64,000 nucleotides of DNA from an uncultured bacterium (lineage in GTDB: Bacteria; Verrucomicrobiota; Kiritimatiellia; CAIKKV01; CAITUY01). This document shows, in pieces, positions 44,195 to 52,940 of this stretch. The position numbers and the translations under genes were made by a program. The notes beneath the pieces were generated by a model. It had not been told where the DNA came from, searched no databases, and saw only the letters and a program-made list of their open reading frames with translations. Position 1 is the stretch's first letter, and every line of letters begins with the position of its first letter. The DNA is taken from assembly GCA_903908715.1 (NCBI GenBank), contig CAIVSY010000043.1, positions 1-64,000 on the forward strand, given 5' to 3'.

Positions 44195-44486
44195 TATACC
44201 AGGCTTAAGCCCTGACGCCAGCACAATCCCGAGAACCCGCGGCCACAGGCAATCCCGTTGCGTTTGCCCGTAACACACACCTCCCCATCTCACCCTCCAA
44301 CCGCACCTGCCTTGCTCGCCTCGCACAATCCCGCCCGGCAGACGCCTTTTAATCGACATAATTGTATTTAGTGTTCAAGGAATAACAATAGTGTAATTTT
44401 ACGCCTACCGCTTATGCGCGCCTGAAAATTCCTATTCAACTCTTCCTCAACATCTTGCAAACATCACACTCCCGGACGGCCGATGG

Positions 44487-44503
44487 TTGGCATGATGCGT
44501 GCT
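44487..44503 (+). promoter_or_regulatory. Sigma-54 promoter of the amt operon
   Basis: TTGGCATGATGCGTGCT matches the sigma-54 consensus with correct spacing: -24 TGGCAT and -12 GTGCT, one mismatch in the second box. The expected start point is near 44514. Promoters of amt-glnK operons are typically sigma-54/NtrC controlled, which supports the call. The rest of the 354-bp gap after the FHA gene is AT-richer but gave no other clear site. Confidence 0.75.
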
Positions 44504-44548
44504 AAATGAGCATGCACTTTTGAACCAACAGCAGAAAGGTTGTTCGTT

Positions 44549-45898
44549 ATGAGAAGAATGGTTAGGCGGATCGCGGCAGTTGTGGGCTTGTTGTTATGTG
44601 GCGCGGGATTGCTTTATGCCAATGAACCGGCCGCCCCCGTGCCGGCGGCAGAAATTCCGGCGCCTGTTGTCAGCACGGGTGACACGGCATGGGTACTCCT
44701 GAGCACGGCCATGGTAATGCTGATGACCCCCGGCCTGGCTTTCTTCTACGGGGGACTGGTGCGGAAAAAAAATGTTCTGTCGATCCTGATGCAATGCCTG
44801 ATCGTCCTGTGCCTCATCAGTATCCAGTGGGTGACTTTCGGGTACAGCCTTTCATTCGGGCCCGACATACGCGGCGTAATCGGGGACCTTTCATGGTCGT
44901 TTCTGAAGACCGTCGGCGGCGACCCCAATCCGGATTATGCGGGCACGATCCCCCATCAGGTTTTCATGATGTTCCAGATGATGTTCGCGGTGATTACCCC
45001 GGCGCTGATCCTGGGCGCCTTCGCTGAACGCATGAAGTTCAGCGCATTCTGCATCTTCATGCTGCTCTGGGCCACACTGGTCTATGATCCGGTCGCCCAC
45101 TGGGTTTGGGGGGTCGGCGGATTCCTGCGTCGGCACGGGGCGCTGGATTTCGCAGGCGGAACCGTTGTGCATGTCAACGCGGGCATCGCCGCCCTGATCT
45201 GTGCCCTCGTGCTTGGCAGGCGCCTGGGTTATGAGCGCAACATTTCCCCGCCCCACAACCTTCCAGTTGCCGTGCTGGGCGCAGCCCTGCTCTGGTTCGG
45301 GTGGTTCGGATTCAACGCTGGAAGTGCACTCGCAGCCAATGGTCTGGCCGGTAACGCCTTCGTGACCACACATGTCGCGGCCGCCACGGCTGGGCTCTCC
45401 TGGGCCGTTCTCGACTGGATCTTCAACGGACGCTCCACCATGCTGGGGGTCATCACCGGAAGTGTCGCCGGCCTTGTGGCCATTACCCCGGGCGCAGGTT
45501 TTGTCACGGCTCCGGCCGCGATGGCCATCGGCCTGGGGTCAACCGTGATCTGTTTCTTCTTCGTGGCGTATGTGAAACCCAAGCTCGGCTACGACGATTC
45601 CCTGGACGCCTTCGGCGTACACGGGATCGGCGGAATCTGGGGCGCCATCGCAACGGGTATCTGGGCCACGAAAAGCGTGAATTCCGCCGGCGCCGATGGC
45701 CTGCTGTATGGCAACCCCGCACAGCTGGGAATCCAGGCTGTCGCTGTTCTCGTAACCCTCGTGTACTCCGGCGTCGCCTCCATCATCCTGCTGAAGCTCG
45801 TGGACTGGCTGGTAGGCCTGCGCGTGAACGAACGCGAGGAACGCATTGGCCTTGACCTGACCCAGCACAGGGAGTCCGGTTACACCATTATCGACTGA
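44549..45898 (+). CDS. amt: Ammonium transporter (Amt/MEP/Rh)
   Basis: A 449-residue inner membrane channel-type transporter. It has a cleavable signal-like N-terminus (VVGLLLCGAGLLYA), then the 11-TM Amt fold: DTAWVLLSTAMVMLMTPGLAFFYGGLV, WVTFGYSLSF, VYDPVAHWVWG with a pore His region, DFAGGTVVHVNAG, GWFGFNAGSA, and FGVHGIGGIWG, the second pore-lining His region. Start ATG 44549 lies 11 nt after AAAGG; a TTG at 44540 is possible. It is followed 19 bp later by a P-II gene, as usual, which should gate it. Confidence 0.96.
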   Translation: MRRMVRRIAAVVGLLLCGAGLLYANEPAAPVPAAEIPAPVVSTGDTAWVLLSTAMVMLMTPGLAFFYGGLVRKKNVLSILMQCLIVLCLISIQWVTFGYSLSFGPDIRGVIGDLSWSFLKTVGGDPNPDYAGTIPHQVFMMFQMMFAVITPALILGAFAERMKFSAFCIFMLLWATLVYDPVAHWVWGVGGFLRRHGALDFAGGTVVHVNAGIAALICALVLGRRLGYERNISPPHNLPVAVLGAALLWFGWFGFNAGSALAANGLAGNAFVTTHVAAATAGLSWAVLDWIFNGRSTMLGVITGSVAGLVAITPGAGFVTAPAAMAIGLGSTVICFFFVAYVKPKLGYDDSLDAFGVHGIGGIWGAIATGIWATKSVNSAGADGLLYGNPAQLGIQAVAVLVTLVYSGVASIILLKLVDWLVGLRVNEREERIGLDLTQHRESGYTIID

Positions 45899-45917
45899 CA
45901 AAATGAAAGGAATATCC

Positions 45918-46259
45918 ATGAAATACGTCATTGCCATCATTCAACCCGACCGGCTGGATGAAGTTCTCGACCGCCTGTCGGCCAAGGAAATCCATCTGGT
46001 CACCGTTACAAACGTCGTCGGACGCGGCCGGCAGAAGGGTATAGCAGAAGTCTACCGCAGCCACACGGAGGCCGGCAGCCTGCTGAAGAAGATCAAACTG
46101 GAGATCGCCGTGAACGACTCCTTCCTGGAGGCCACTATCGACGCCATCCTTTCCGGCGCCCGGACCGGCAATGTCGGGGACGGGAAGATCTTCGTCCTGG
46201 ACCTCCCGCAATGCATTCGCATCCGCACCGGCGAGTCCGGATCCGAAGCCATTGGATAA
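45918..46259 (+). CDS. glnK: P-II nitrogen regulatory protein (GlnK-like), Y51E variant
   Basis: A 113-residue trimeric signalling protein. Canonical residues for ATP and 2-oxoglutarate are present: Q39, K58, G84, D88-G89-K90, R101 and R103, with TGE at 104-106. The T-loop reads GRGRQKGIAEVYRSHTEAGS: Tyr46 is kept but the usual uridylylated Tyr51 is Glu. R36 replaces the usual Phe. ATG 45918 lies 7 nt after AAAGGA and gives the standard length; ATG 45903 is upstream. It should bind Amt in response to energy and 2-oxoglutarate, without modification at position 51. Confidence 0.93.
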   Translation: MKYVIAIIQPDRLDEVLDRLSAKEIHLVTVTNVVGRGRQKGIAEVYRSHTEAGSLLKKIKLEIAVNDSFLEATIDAILSGARTGNVGDGKIFVLDLPQCIRIRTGESGSEAIG

Positions 46260-46299
46260 GCCTCTCCTCAACCCATCAGCAGAACAAAGGAAAAGCAAC

Positions 46300-47067
46300 A
46301 TGAAGGGATCTCTGGCGAAAAGCATACTGGCAGGACTGGTCCTGAAATCAGGCCTTGCCCTGGCAACACCGACCACGACGTACTGGACACCGGCTTGCAC
46401 CGATGTCCAGCCGTTCGGCGTACTCCACATCGGGATGGACAGTTATACGACAGTGTTTGAAAAGGCGGACGACGGCGGCGGCGATTTCCCGACCGACTAC
46501 GGCTTAACCATGGGGGTTCTCCCGCTGGAAAAAGTCCAAATGGAAATAGGCATGGACCTCATGGAGCCATCGGATGATCCGCTGTTCTTCAACGCCAAGA
46601 TCGGATCGCCGGAAGGTGCATGGTTCCCCTCGGCACCTGCGGTCAACATCGGCCTCTTCAACGTCGGCACTCGGCAGGATGTGACCGACCAGAACGTGGC
46701 CTATCTCATGATCGGGAAGACCCTTCCTTATCTGGGCCGGATTCATGCGGGTCCGTACTTCGGCAACCGGTCCACACTCCTGGATTCCGACGGCAACCCC
46801 GAAAGCAAGGGGTTCATGATCGGCTATGACCGCGGGTTCCTGCCGACCCGGGATGCCGCAGGCAACGAATTCAACCGCATCCTTGTGGGCGCGGACTATG
46901 CGTCCGGCGAAAACGCCATCGGCGGCGGCGGTGTCGGGTTCTCCTATTTCTTCTCCCGGGATATCAGCTTGCTGACCGGACCTGTCTGGTTCAACAGCCC
47001 GGAAATCAATGGCGACTGGAAGTGGACCATCCAGCTCGACATCAACGTTGCCACCAGTAACCGGTAA
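46300..47067 (+). CDS. Outer-membrane beta-barrel-like protein of the amt operon
   Basis: A 255-residue exported protein: signal peptide to about ALA (residue 22), then alternating strands (TYWTPACTDVQPFGVLHIG, LTMGVLPLEKVQMEIGMDLM, FNAKIGSPEGAWFPSAPAVNIGLFNVG, RIHAGPYFGN, ILVGADYASG, VGFSYFFSRD). The C-terminus WTIQLDINVATSNR lacks a final aromatic residue. It lies 40 bp after glnK on the same strand with its own AAAGG site, and a terminator follows. A role in ammonium or amine passage over the outer membrane is only an inference from position. Confidence 0.72.
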   Translation: MKGSLAKSILAGLVLKSGLALATPTTTYWTPACTDVQPFGVLHIGMDSYTTVFEKADDGGGDFPTDYGLTMGVLPLEKVQMEIGMDLMEPSDDPLFFNAKIGSPEGAWFPSAPAVNIGLFNVGTRQDVTDQNVAYLMIGKTLPYLGRIHAGPYFGNRSTLLDSDGNPESKGFMIGYDRGFLPTRDAAGNEFNRILVGADYASGENAIGGGGVGFSYFFSRDISLLTGPVWFNSPEINGDWKWTIQLDINVATSNR

Positions 47068-47071
47068 TTCC

Positions 47072-47097
47072 GCCGGCTACCCGCGGGGGGTAGCGGC
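47072..47097 (+). terminator. Hairpin terminator of amt-glnK-porin operon
   Basis: GCTACCC (47076-47082) pairs with GGGTAGC (47088-47094), extended by an outer GCC/GGC with one bulge. It starts a few bases past the stop codon. The T-run is poor, so termination may be partial or Rho-aided. Confidence 0.6.
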
Positions 47098-47171
47098 AAT
47101 ATTGCCTTATTCCGCTGGTGGACTTGGGTGGCAAACAGGTCTAGTATGAGGCCTTCGAAAAGGAGGGCCTC

Positions 47172-48686
47172 ATGCGTTGCGAAATCGGCTTTGACAACGA
47201 TCTGTACTTGCGCGAGCAAACCACTTCCATCCTCGAGCGGGTCCGGCGGTATGACAAGCTCTACCTGGAATTCGGCGGCAAACTGTTATTCGACTACCAC
47301 GCCGCGCGCGTGCTGCCCGGATACGACCCGAACGTCAAGATGCGCCTGCTCCACCAGCTCAAGGACCAGGCGGAAGTCATCCTCTGCATTTTTGCGGGGG
47401 ATATCGAGCGGAAGAAAATGCGGGCCGATTTCGGCATCTCGTATGACACGGATGCCATGAAACTGATCGACGACCTGAACGATTGGGAAGTCAACGTCAC
47501 GGCGGTGGTTATCACGCGATATGACGGGCAACCCGCCGCCGACCAGTTCAAGAACAAGCTGGAACGGAGGGGTATCCGAGTCTATACCCACCGCGCCACA
47601 AAAGGCTATCCTTCCAACGTGGACCTGATTGTCAGCGATACCGGATATGGAGCCAACACATACATTGAAACCACGAAGCCTCTTGTCGTGGTTACGGCGC
47701 CCGGGCCGGGCAGCGGAAAACTGGCCACCTGCCTGACCCTGCTCTACCACGATCACCGCCGCGGCCGGAAGGCGGGTTATTCCAAATTCGAAACCTTTCC
47801 GATCTGGAATCTCCCCCTCAAGCATCCAGTCAATATCGCCTATGAAGCCGCCACAGCCGACCTCGGCGATGTGAACATGATCGATCCGTTCCATCTGGAG
47901 TCCTACGGCAAAACCACCGTGAACTACAACCGGGACATCGAGGTTTTCCCAGTGCTGAGGAAGATCCTGGAACGCATCACCGGCGGCGAGGCGGTCTATC
48001 GCTCCCCGACCGACATGGGGGTCAACCGCGCCGGGTTCGGAATTTGCGATGACAGCGTCGTCCGTGCCGCCGCCGGCCAGGAAGTGATCCGCCGCTTCTT
48101 CCGTTATTCCTGTGAATATGCCCTGGGCCATGCCGACCAGGACGCCATCCACCGAACGGAACTGTTGCTGCAGCAACTGGGATTGCGGCCCGAGGACCGG
48201 GCTGTGGTTCAACCTGCCCGCCAAGCCGCACTGGAAGCATCCCGGAACGGCAAGGGGAACCAGGGAATCTTCTGCGGCGCCTCCCTTGAACTGCGGGACG
48301 GCCGCATCATTACCGGCAAGAATTCACCCCTCATGCATGCGGCCTCCAGCCTGATCCTGAATGCCACCAAACAACTCGCGGGCATCCCTGACAACATACA
48401 CCTGCTGCCACCCAACGTCACCGCCTCCATCGGAACCCTGAAGCGCGACATTCTCGGCCGCAAGGCGGAGAGCCTGAACCTGGATGAAACCCTGATCGCG
48501 CTCAGCATCAGTTCCACAACAAACCCTGCCGCCCAGGCGGCCATGGAACAGCTCAAGTCCCTGTCAGGTTGCGAAATGCATTCCACCCATATTCCCACAC
48601 CCGGCGATGAAGCCGGCTTGAAGAGACTTGGAATTAACGTGACCAGCGACCCGCTGTTCCCCACCCGGAACCTGGTGGAAATGTAG
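47172..48686 (+). CDS. DUF1846 (UPF0371) family protein
   Basis: A 504-residue cytoplasmic protein of a family with unknown function. Features are YLEFGGKLLFDYHAARVLPG near the N-terminus, VVTAPGPGSGKLATCLTLLYHDH, which looks like a nucleotide-binding P-loop (GPGSGK), KFETFPIWNLPLKHPVN, and a C-terminal domain with NLDETLIALSISSTTNP. Length matches the family. The ATG follows AAGGAGG by 6 nt. It stands alone between the amt operon and a minus-strand Rrf2 gene, 8 bp apart. Confidence 0.93.
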   Translation: MRCEIGFDNDLYLREQTTSILERVRRYDKLYLEFGGKLLFDYHAARVLPGYDPNVKMRLLHQLKDQAEVILCIFAGDIERKKMRADFGISYDTDAMKLIDDLNDWEVNVTAVVITRYDGQPAADQFKNKLERRGIRVYTHRATKGYPSNVDLIVSDTGYGANTYIETTKPLVVVTAPGPGSGKLATCLTLLYHDHRRGRKAGYSKFETFPIWNLPLKHPVNIAYEAATADLGDVNMIDPFHLESYGKTTVNYNRDIEVFPVLRKILERITGGEAVYRSPTDMGVNRAGFGICDDSVVRAAAGQEVIRRFFRYSCEYALGHADQDAIHRTELLLQQLGLRPEDRAVVQPARQAALEASRNGKGNQGIFCGASLELRDGRIITGKNSPLMHAASSLILNATKQLAGIPDNIHLLPPNVTASIGTLKRDILGRKAESLNLDETLIALSISSTTNPAAQAAMEQLKSLSGCEMHSTHIPTPGDEAGLKRLGINVTSDPLFPTRNLVEM

Positions 48687-48694
48687 GCAGGGAA

Positions 48695-49135
48695 TCAAAT
48701 CACATAACTCAGCACCGACCGGGATTGGCTCTCCCGCTGCTTCCGGACAAGATCCGCAAGGGTAATCCCCCGCATAATCTCCTTGATCCCGTCCTCGACC
48801 TTCCGCCACACGTCGCGGGTTGCGCATTCAACCTGCAGGCCGCACGCATCCTCGCCGGAAAGGCATTCAACAATCGAAACAGGACCTTCCAAGGCGGTCA
48901 CCACATCCAATACTGTGATTTCCGCGGGATCCTTCGCCAGCATATAGCCTCCCTTTGAGCCGCGCAGGGAATGTACAAACCCCGCAGCCTTCAGCGGGTT
49001 GATCACCTGCCAGAGATACTTCTCCGATATGGACTGCCGCCGGGCGATGTCACGGAGAATCACCGATTCGTCAGGATGCAGGGCAATATCCACCAACACC
49101 CTCAGCCCATACCGCCCCTTTGTCGATATCCGCAT
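48695..49135 (-). CDS. Rrf2 family transcriptional regulator
   Basis: A 146-residue winged-helix regulator (MRISTKGRYGLRVLVDIALHP, then IARRQSISEKYLWQVINPLKAAGFV, SLRGSKGGYMLAK). Three cysteines stand in CLSGEDACGLQVEC, spaced x6 and x5, close to the Fe-S-binding set of IscR-type members, so a metal cofactor is possible. It lies 82 bp downstream of cysK on the same strand. CymR-type Rrf2 proteins control cysteine genes, and IscR types Fe-S genes; neighbour suggests the former. Confidence 0.92.
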   Translation of the reverse strand: MRISTKGRYGLRVLVDIALHPDESVILRDIARRQSISEKYLWQVINPLKAAGFVHSLRGSKGGYMLAKDPAEITVLDVVTALEGPVSIVECLSGEDACGLQVECATRDVWRKVEDGIKEIMRGITLADLVRKQRESQSRSVLSYVI

Positions 49136-49217
49136 TTTACACCCCCGTCTCCCGCATACTTCTTAACTCATCCCTGCGGGTCTTCCCGACCCCGCGCAAT
49201 CCGCTGCACTCTTGAAC

Positions 49218-50177
49218 TCAGACGCCAACACCTTCAAACAGCACGGTGGAGAGGTATCTCTCGCCGGCATCCGGAAGAATCACAACGATGGTCTTTCCGG
49301 CAAAAGCCTCCTGCTTTGCCAGACGGACCGCCACCGCAGCAGCCGCACCGCAGGAAATTCCAACCAGCATCCCCTCCTCGCTGGCCAGTCTCCGGGCATA
49401 CGTGACAGCTTCAGCGGCATCCACCTGTTCCACGCGATCCACCATCTTCAGGTCAAGAGTATCGGGCACAAACCCCGCCCCAATACCTTGAATCTTGTGG
49501 GGCGACGGTTTCACCTCCTGGCCTGCAAGCGTCTGGGAAATGACGGGGCTCTCCTTCGGCTCGACAGCCACCGACAGGATCTTCTTGCCCTTGGTGTTCT
49601 TGATATAGCGCGAAATCCCCGTAATGGTTCCGCCTGTACCCACGCCGGAGACCAATACATCAATCCCGCCCTCCGTGTCATTCCAGATTTCCGGACCGGT
49701 GGTCTTCTCGTGTATAGCCGGATTGGCTGGATTCTTGAACTGCTGGGGCAGGAAATACCGCGCAGGATTCGAGGCCGCCAGCTGTTCCGCCCTCTGGATG
49801 GCTCCCTTCATGCCTTCCGGTCCGGGCGTAAGAATCAAATTGGCGCCAAATGCCGCCAATACACGGCGGCGCTCAATGCTCATGGTCTCCGGCATCGTCA
49901 ACGTCAGCTTGTATCCACGTGCCGCCGCCACATAGGCAAGCGCAATACCTGTATTCCCACTCGTAGGCTCCACGATCTCCACGCCCGGCTTTAAGACACC
50001 CCTCTGCTCCGCATCCCAGATCATAGCCGCCCCAATACGGCACTTCACCGAATACGCAGGATTGCGGCCCTCCATCTTGGCAAGGATTCGAGCCTTTGCC
50101 CCCTCCACAATGCGATTCAATTGCACTAACGGTGTATTACCAATAGACTGCGAGTTGTCTCCATATATCTTGCTCAT
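49218..50177 (-). CDS. cysK: Cysteine synthase A (O-acetylserine sulfhydrylase)
   Basis: A 319-residue PLP enzyme making cysteine from O-acetylserine and sulfide. The PLP lysine is in YSVKCRIG. Other motifs are [26 protein letters not shown], the glycine-rich phosphate loop [10 protein letters not shown], and SCGAAAAVA near the end. It closely resembles the CysK of enteric bacteria. ATG 50177 follows GGGAGGG by 6 nt. A promoter with a perfect -35 box and a direct repeat lies upstream. Confidence 0.96.
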   Translation of the reverse strand: MSKIYGDNSQSIGNTPLVQLNRIVEGAKARILAKMEGRNPAYSVKCRIGAAMIWDAEQRGVLKPGVEIVEPTSGNTGIALAYVAAARGYKLTLTMPETMSIERRRVLAAFGANLILTPGPEGMKGAIQRAEQLAASNPARYFLPQQFKNPANPAIHEKTTGPEIWNDTEGGIDVLVSGVGTGGTITGISRYIKNTKGKKILSVAVEPKESPVISQTLAGQEVKPSPHKIQGIGAGFVPDTLDLKMVDRVEQVDAAEAVTYARRLASEEGMLVGISCGAAAAVAVRLAKQEAFAGKTIVVILPDAGERYLSTVLFEGVGV

Positions 50178-50224
50178 TTTTTCCCTCCCATCTAAAAGAA
50201 TTCTCTTAAGCAAACAATTTCTAT

Positions 50225-50266
50225 CTATTTAGTAGACTATTTAACCTTTATCTTCTTCCATGTCAA
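50225..50266 (-). promoter_or_regulatory. Promoter and direct-repeat operator candidate of cysK
   Basis: On the minus strand TTGACA (50261-50266, perfect -35) is followed after 16 nt by TTAAAT (50239-50244). TAAATAG occurs twice, at 50237-50243 and 50225-50231, 12 bp apart, overlapping the -10 and start point. A repeat in this place could be the target of the Rrf2 regulator encoded downstream. Confidence 0.6.
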
Positions 50267-50288
50267 TGGGGATTTTACAGTTTTCTCA

Positions 50289-50469
50289 ACCGGAACGATG
50301 CAGTTCGAAACACCCTCTCCCATCATAGTGGAGGGAATTCTGAATCGTTGCGAGGTTCCAGCGGTATCACCTTCTGGCGACAACATAAGGGGATTCGTTG
50401 ACCCTTCCTCTCCCCTTGCGGGAGGGATCGAGGTGAGAGGAATTGCACCGGAAACTGAATCGTTCCAGT
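50289..50469 (+). repeat. MITE-like repeat, copy C (about 181 bp, internally deleted)
   Basis: Begins ACCGGAACGAT and ends GAATCGTTCCAGT, both with mismatches to the best copy's ends. It shares the CCTTCTGGCGACAACATAAGGGG and CCTCTCCCCTTGCGGGAG parts, but lacks one CCTCTCCC arm. It occupies most of the gap between cysK and the Gfo/Idh gene. Confidence 0.8.
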
Positions 50470-50620
50470 ATAGCTCGCCATACTGCCAAAGGCTATCGCG
50501 CGGTATCCATCACGACAACTTGACCGATATCGTCTTGAATCAGTATTCTCCCGATTCGTCGACAGGGAGCAACCGGACATAAACGATTATTCCAATTTCT
50601 ATTACAATTCGAGAAGGACT

Positions 50621-51790
50621 ATGAAAAAGATCGGCATCGGACTCATCGGCTGCGGAAACCGCACACGGAGCGTGGTAAGGGAACTGCGTAACGCAACCGA
50701 ACACGTGGAAGTGGTTGCACTGCAGGATCCGAACCCGCACTCGATCGCCGCCGCACATGCGGATTTCGGAACACAGGCAAAGGTCTACGAGGATTTCAAT
50801 GCACTCGTGCGGGACCCAAAAGTGGCCTGGGTCATGATCGGTTCCTGGAACTGCTATCATGCCATGCATGCAATCGCCGCATTCGGGGCCGGCAAGCATG
50901 TCTTCTGCGAAAAACCTCTGGCCCTTACCCCCCAGGACTGCCTGGCCATGCGGAATGCATGGAAGTCCTCCGGCAAGATGTTTACGATCGGCTTCACGCT
51001 CCGGTATTCCCCCCATTACCGCCGGATGAAGGAAATCGTGGCCGCCGGGACCATCGGAAAAATCCTGAGCATGGAGTTTAATGAAACCCTGGATTTCAAT
51101 CATGGCGGCTACATTCATGCCGATTGGCGGCGCAAGACCCAATGGGCCGGAAGCCACCTGCTGGAGAAGTGCTGCCACGATCTCGACATCGTGAACTGGA
51201 TCACAGACTCCCTCGCCATCAAGGCGGCTTCTTTCGGCGGATGCGATCTCTTTACTTCAGCCAACGCGCACTATCCGGAGCGCGTTGGAGCACCGGCCGG
51301 CAGGACCAACGCCTTCATGACGTGGAACAGTCCCGATATGTACGGCAATGTCATCAACCCGTTCAACGATGACAAGGATATCCTCGACAACCAGGTGGTC
51401 ATCCTCCAGTACGCCAACCGCATCCGCGCGACGTTCCACACCAACTGCTGCTCCGCCATCCCTGAACGCCGCATTTACATCTGCGGCACCGACGGTACGC
51501 TCCGGGCCGACGTGACCTGCGGTCAGTTGGAAGTCAAGCGCATCGGCTTCGATACACCGATCGAGAATTGCAGCACCGATGTCAGCGGTGGTCATGGCGG
51601 GGGCGATTCTGTGCTTGGCGAAAGCCTGGCCGCCACGATGTTGAACGGTGCGCCACCCCTGACATCCCTGGAGGACGGACTGCGGTCCGCCTTTACGGCC
51701 TTCGGCATTGACGAGGCCCAACGAACCGGAACCATCGTGGATCTTACACCACTCTGGCGCCAGGCCGGCATCGAAATCAAGACACCCTGA
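50621..51790 (+). CDS. Gfo/Idh/MocA family oxidoreductase
   Basis: A 389-residue NAD(P)-dependent dehydrogenase probably acting on a sugar or cyclitol. The Rossmann start is IGIGLIGCGNRTRSVVRELR, followed by VMIGSWNCYHAMHAIAAFGAGKHVFCEKPLA (the EKP motif), FTLRYSPHYRRMKEIV, and GSHLLEKCCHDLDIVNW with the family's catalytic His. Start ATG 50621 follows GAAGGA. It stands alone, and meets queE tail to tail. Substrate unknown. Confidence 0.92.
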   Translation: MKKIGIGLIGCGNRTRSVVRELRNATEHVEVVALQDPNPHSIAAAHADFGTQAKVYEDFNALVRDPKVAWVMIGSWNCYHAMHAIAAFGAGKHVFCEKPLALTPQDCLAMRNAWKSSGKMFTIGFTLRYSPHYRRMKEIVAAGTIGKILSMEFNETLDFNHGGYIHADWRRKTQWAGSHLLEKCCHDLDIVNWITDSLAIKAASFGGCDLFTSANAHYPERVGAPAGRTNAFMTWNSPDMYGNVINPFNDDKDILDNQVVILQYANRIRATFHTNCCSAIPERRIYICGTDGTLRADVTCGQLEVKRIGFDTPIENCSTDVSGGHGGGDSVLGESLAATMLNGAPPLTSLEDGLRSAFTAFGIDEAQRTGTIVDLTPLWRQAGIEIKTP

Positions 51791-51794
51791 AGCG

Positions 51795-52439
51795 CTATTT
51801 CACCCCTATGATCTTGTGCAACTGCAGGTGCAGCCGCACAGGCAAGCGGGCATCCATGATCCATTGTCCGAGGGAAGAGGGTTTCAGTTCACCGTGTACA
51901 GCCCCGAACAAAACGGCATGGCACCTTCTGGGCAGATCATACCGCCGGACAATCCCCTCCGCCCATTCGAAATCATGCCGGTCGGCAATCACAAACTTAA
52001 CCTCATCGCACGGCCGCAACCGGCCCAGATTCGCGAAATCCATGGCAGCCGCATGCCCGCTGCCCGGGCATTTCATGTCCAGGATGGCAATGGCGCCTTC
52101 CGGAATCCGTGAAATATCCATACTGCCGTTGGTCTCAATCAACAGGGGCTTTCCGGTGGTCTCCAGGATCCGCTCCGCCAACTCGCAACACCCCTCCTGA
52201 AGCAAGGGTTCCCCCCCGGTAATCTCCGTGATAACCGCCGGGCTCTTCCGCGCCCATTCCACCAGTTCATTCACAGGATGCGCGACCCCCGCCTCGGACG
52301 ACGCCGGAGTGTCACAGTAACGGCATCGCAGGTTACACCCGCTCAGCCGGATAAAGAAACACGGCAGTCCGGCCCATGTGGATTCACCCTGAATGGAAAG
52401 AAACGTGTCGGACACATACAGCATGGTTTCGCTGGCCAT
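51795..52439 (-). CDS. queE: 7-carboxy-7-deazaguanine synthase
   Basis: A 214-residue radical SAM enzyme of queuosine/7-deazaguanine synthesis, turning 6-carboxytetrahydropterin into CDG. It has FLSIQGESTWAGLPCFFIRLSGC, the cluster motif CNLRCRYC, ITGGEPLLQ and LIETNGS. ATG 52439 lies 6 nt after AGGAG; the frame is open 14 codons more. It follows queD by 54 bp, and the two steps are consecutive. Confidence 0.95.
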   Translation of the reverse strand: MASETMLYVSDTFLSIQGESTWAGLPCFFIRLSGCNLRCRYCDTPASSEAGVAHPVNELVEWARKSPAVITEITGGEPLLQEGCCELAERILETTGKPLLIETNGSMDISRIPEGAIAILDMKCPGSGHAAAMDFANLGRLRPCDEVKFVIADRHDFEWAEGIVRRYDLPRRCHAVLFGAVHGELKPSSLGQWIMDARLPVRLHLQLHKIIGVK

Positions 52440-52493
52440 GAACTTCTCCTGCCCCGTCATCCCCGGTTGGCATCCGGACACCCTTCACGCCTG

Positions 52494-52874
52494 TCAGGTG
52501 CTGCCATCCGCCCAATAGCTCGCGCTGGTGCCCGGCGTTTCACACACGATGACCTTATGAACATACAGGGCATCGCCATTCAACAGGCCGGAAAGACGCT
52601 CATGGAGAAACCTGGCCAGGTTCTCGGAAGTGGGATTCTCCCGCACAAAGGCCGGCAAGAGGTTGAGGTCGCAATGATCCACCTCGTCCATCGCCGTCCG
52701 GACCGCCTTCTTGATATCCTTGAAATCAATCAGCATTCCCAACGGGTTCACGCAGGGTCCACGGACAAACACTTCAACATCCCAGTTGTGGCCATGGGGA
52801 TTGGCACAAGGCCCCGCATATCCCACCAGCCGGTGCGCAGCCGAGAAATGAGTCTTGATGCTCAATTCAAACAT
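52494..52874 (-). CDS. queD: 6-carboxy-5,6,7,8-tetrahydropterin synthase
   Basis: A 126-residue PTPS-family enzyme, converting dihydroneopterin triphosphate in the second step of queuosine synthesis. Zinc ligands are in FSAAHRL and HGHNW. The Cys/catalytic area is GPCANPHGH, with LIDFKDIK, DHCDLNLL and VCETPG following. Length is typical. It is between a split purH gene and queE, all on the minus strand with gaps of 66 and 54 bp. Confidence 0.95.
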   Translation of the reverse strand: MFELSIKTHFSAAHRLVGYAGPCANPHGHNWDVEVFVRGPCVNPLGMLIDFKDIKKAVRTAMDEVDHCDLNLLPAFVRENPTSENLARFLHERLSGLLNGDALYVHKVIVCETPGTSASYWADGST

Positions 52875-52940
52875 ATGTCACCCCATCCATCGCCGGTCTG
52901 TGTTCCTCGATTGGCATCCGCCCGATTCACCCGGGCTCAC

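Noticed and set aside
44203-44216. GGCTTAAGCC palindrome after the FHA gene as a terminator
   Set aside because: The dyad has no loop and no T-run follows, so it would not form an intrinsic terminator.
52875-52940. preQ1 riboswitch before queD
   Set aside because: The 66 bp gap shows no pseudoknot-like pattern.
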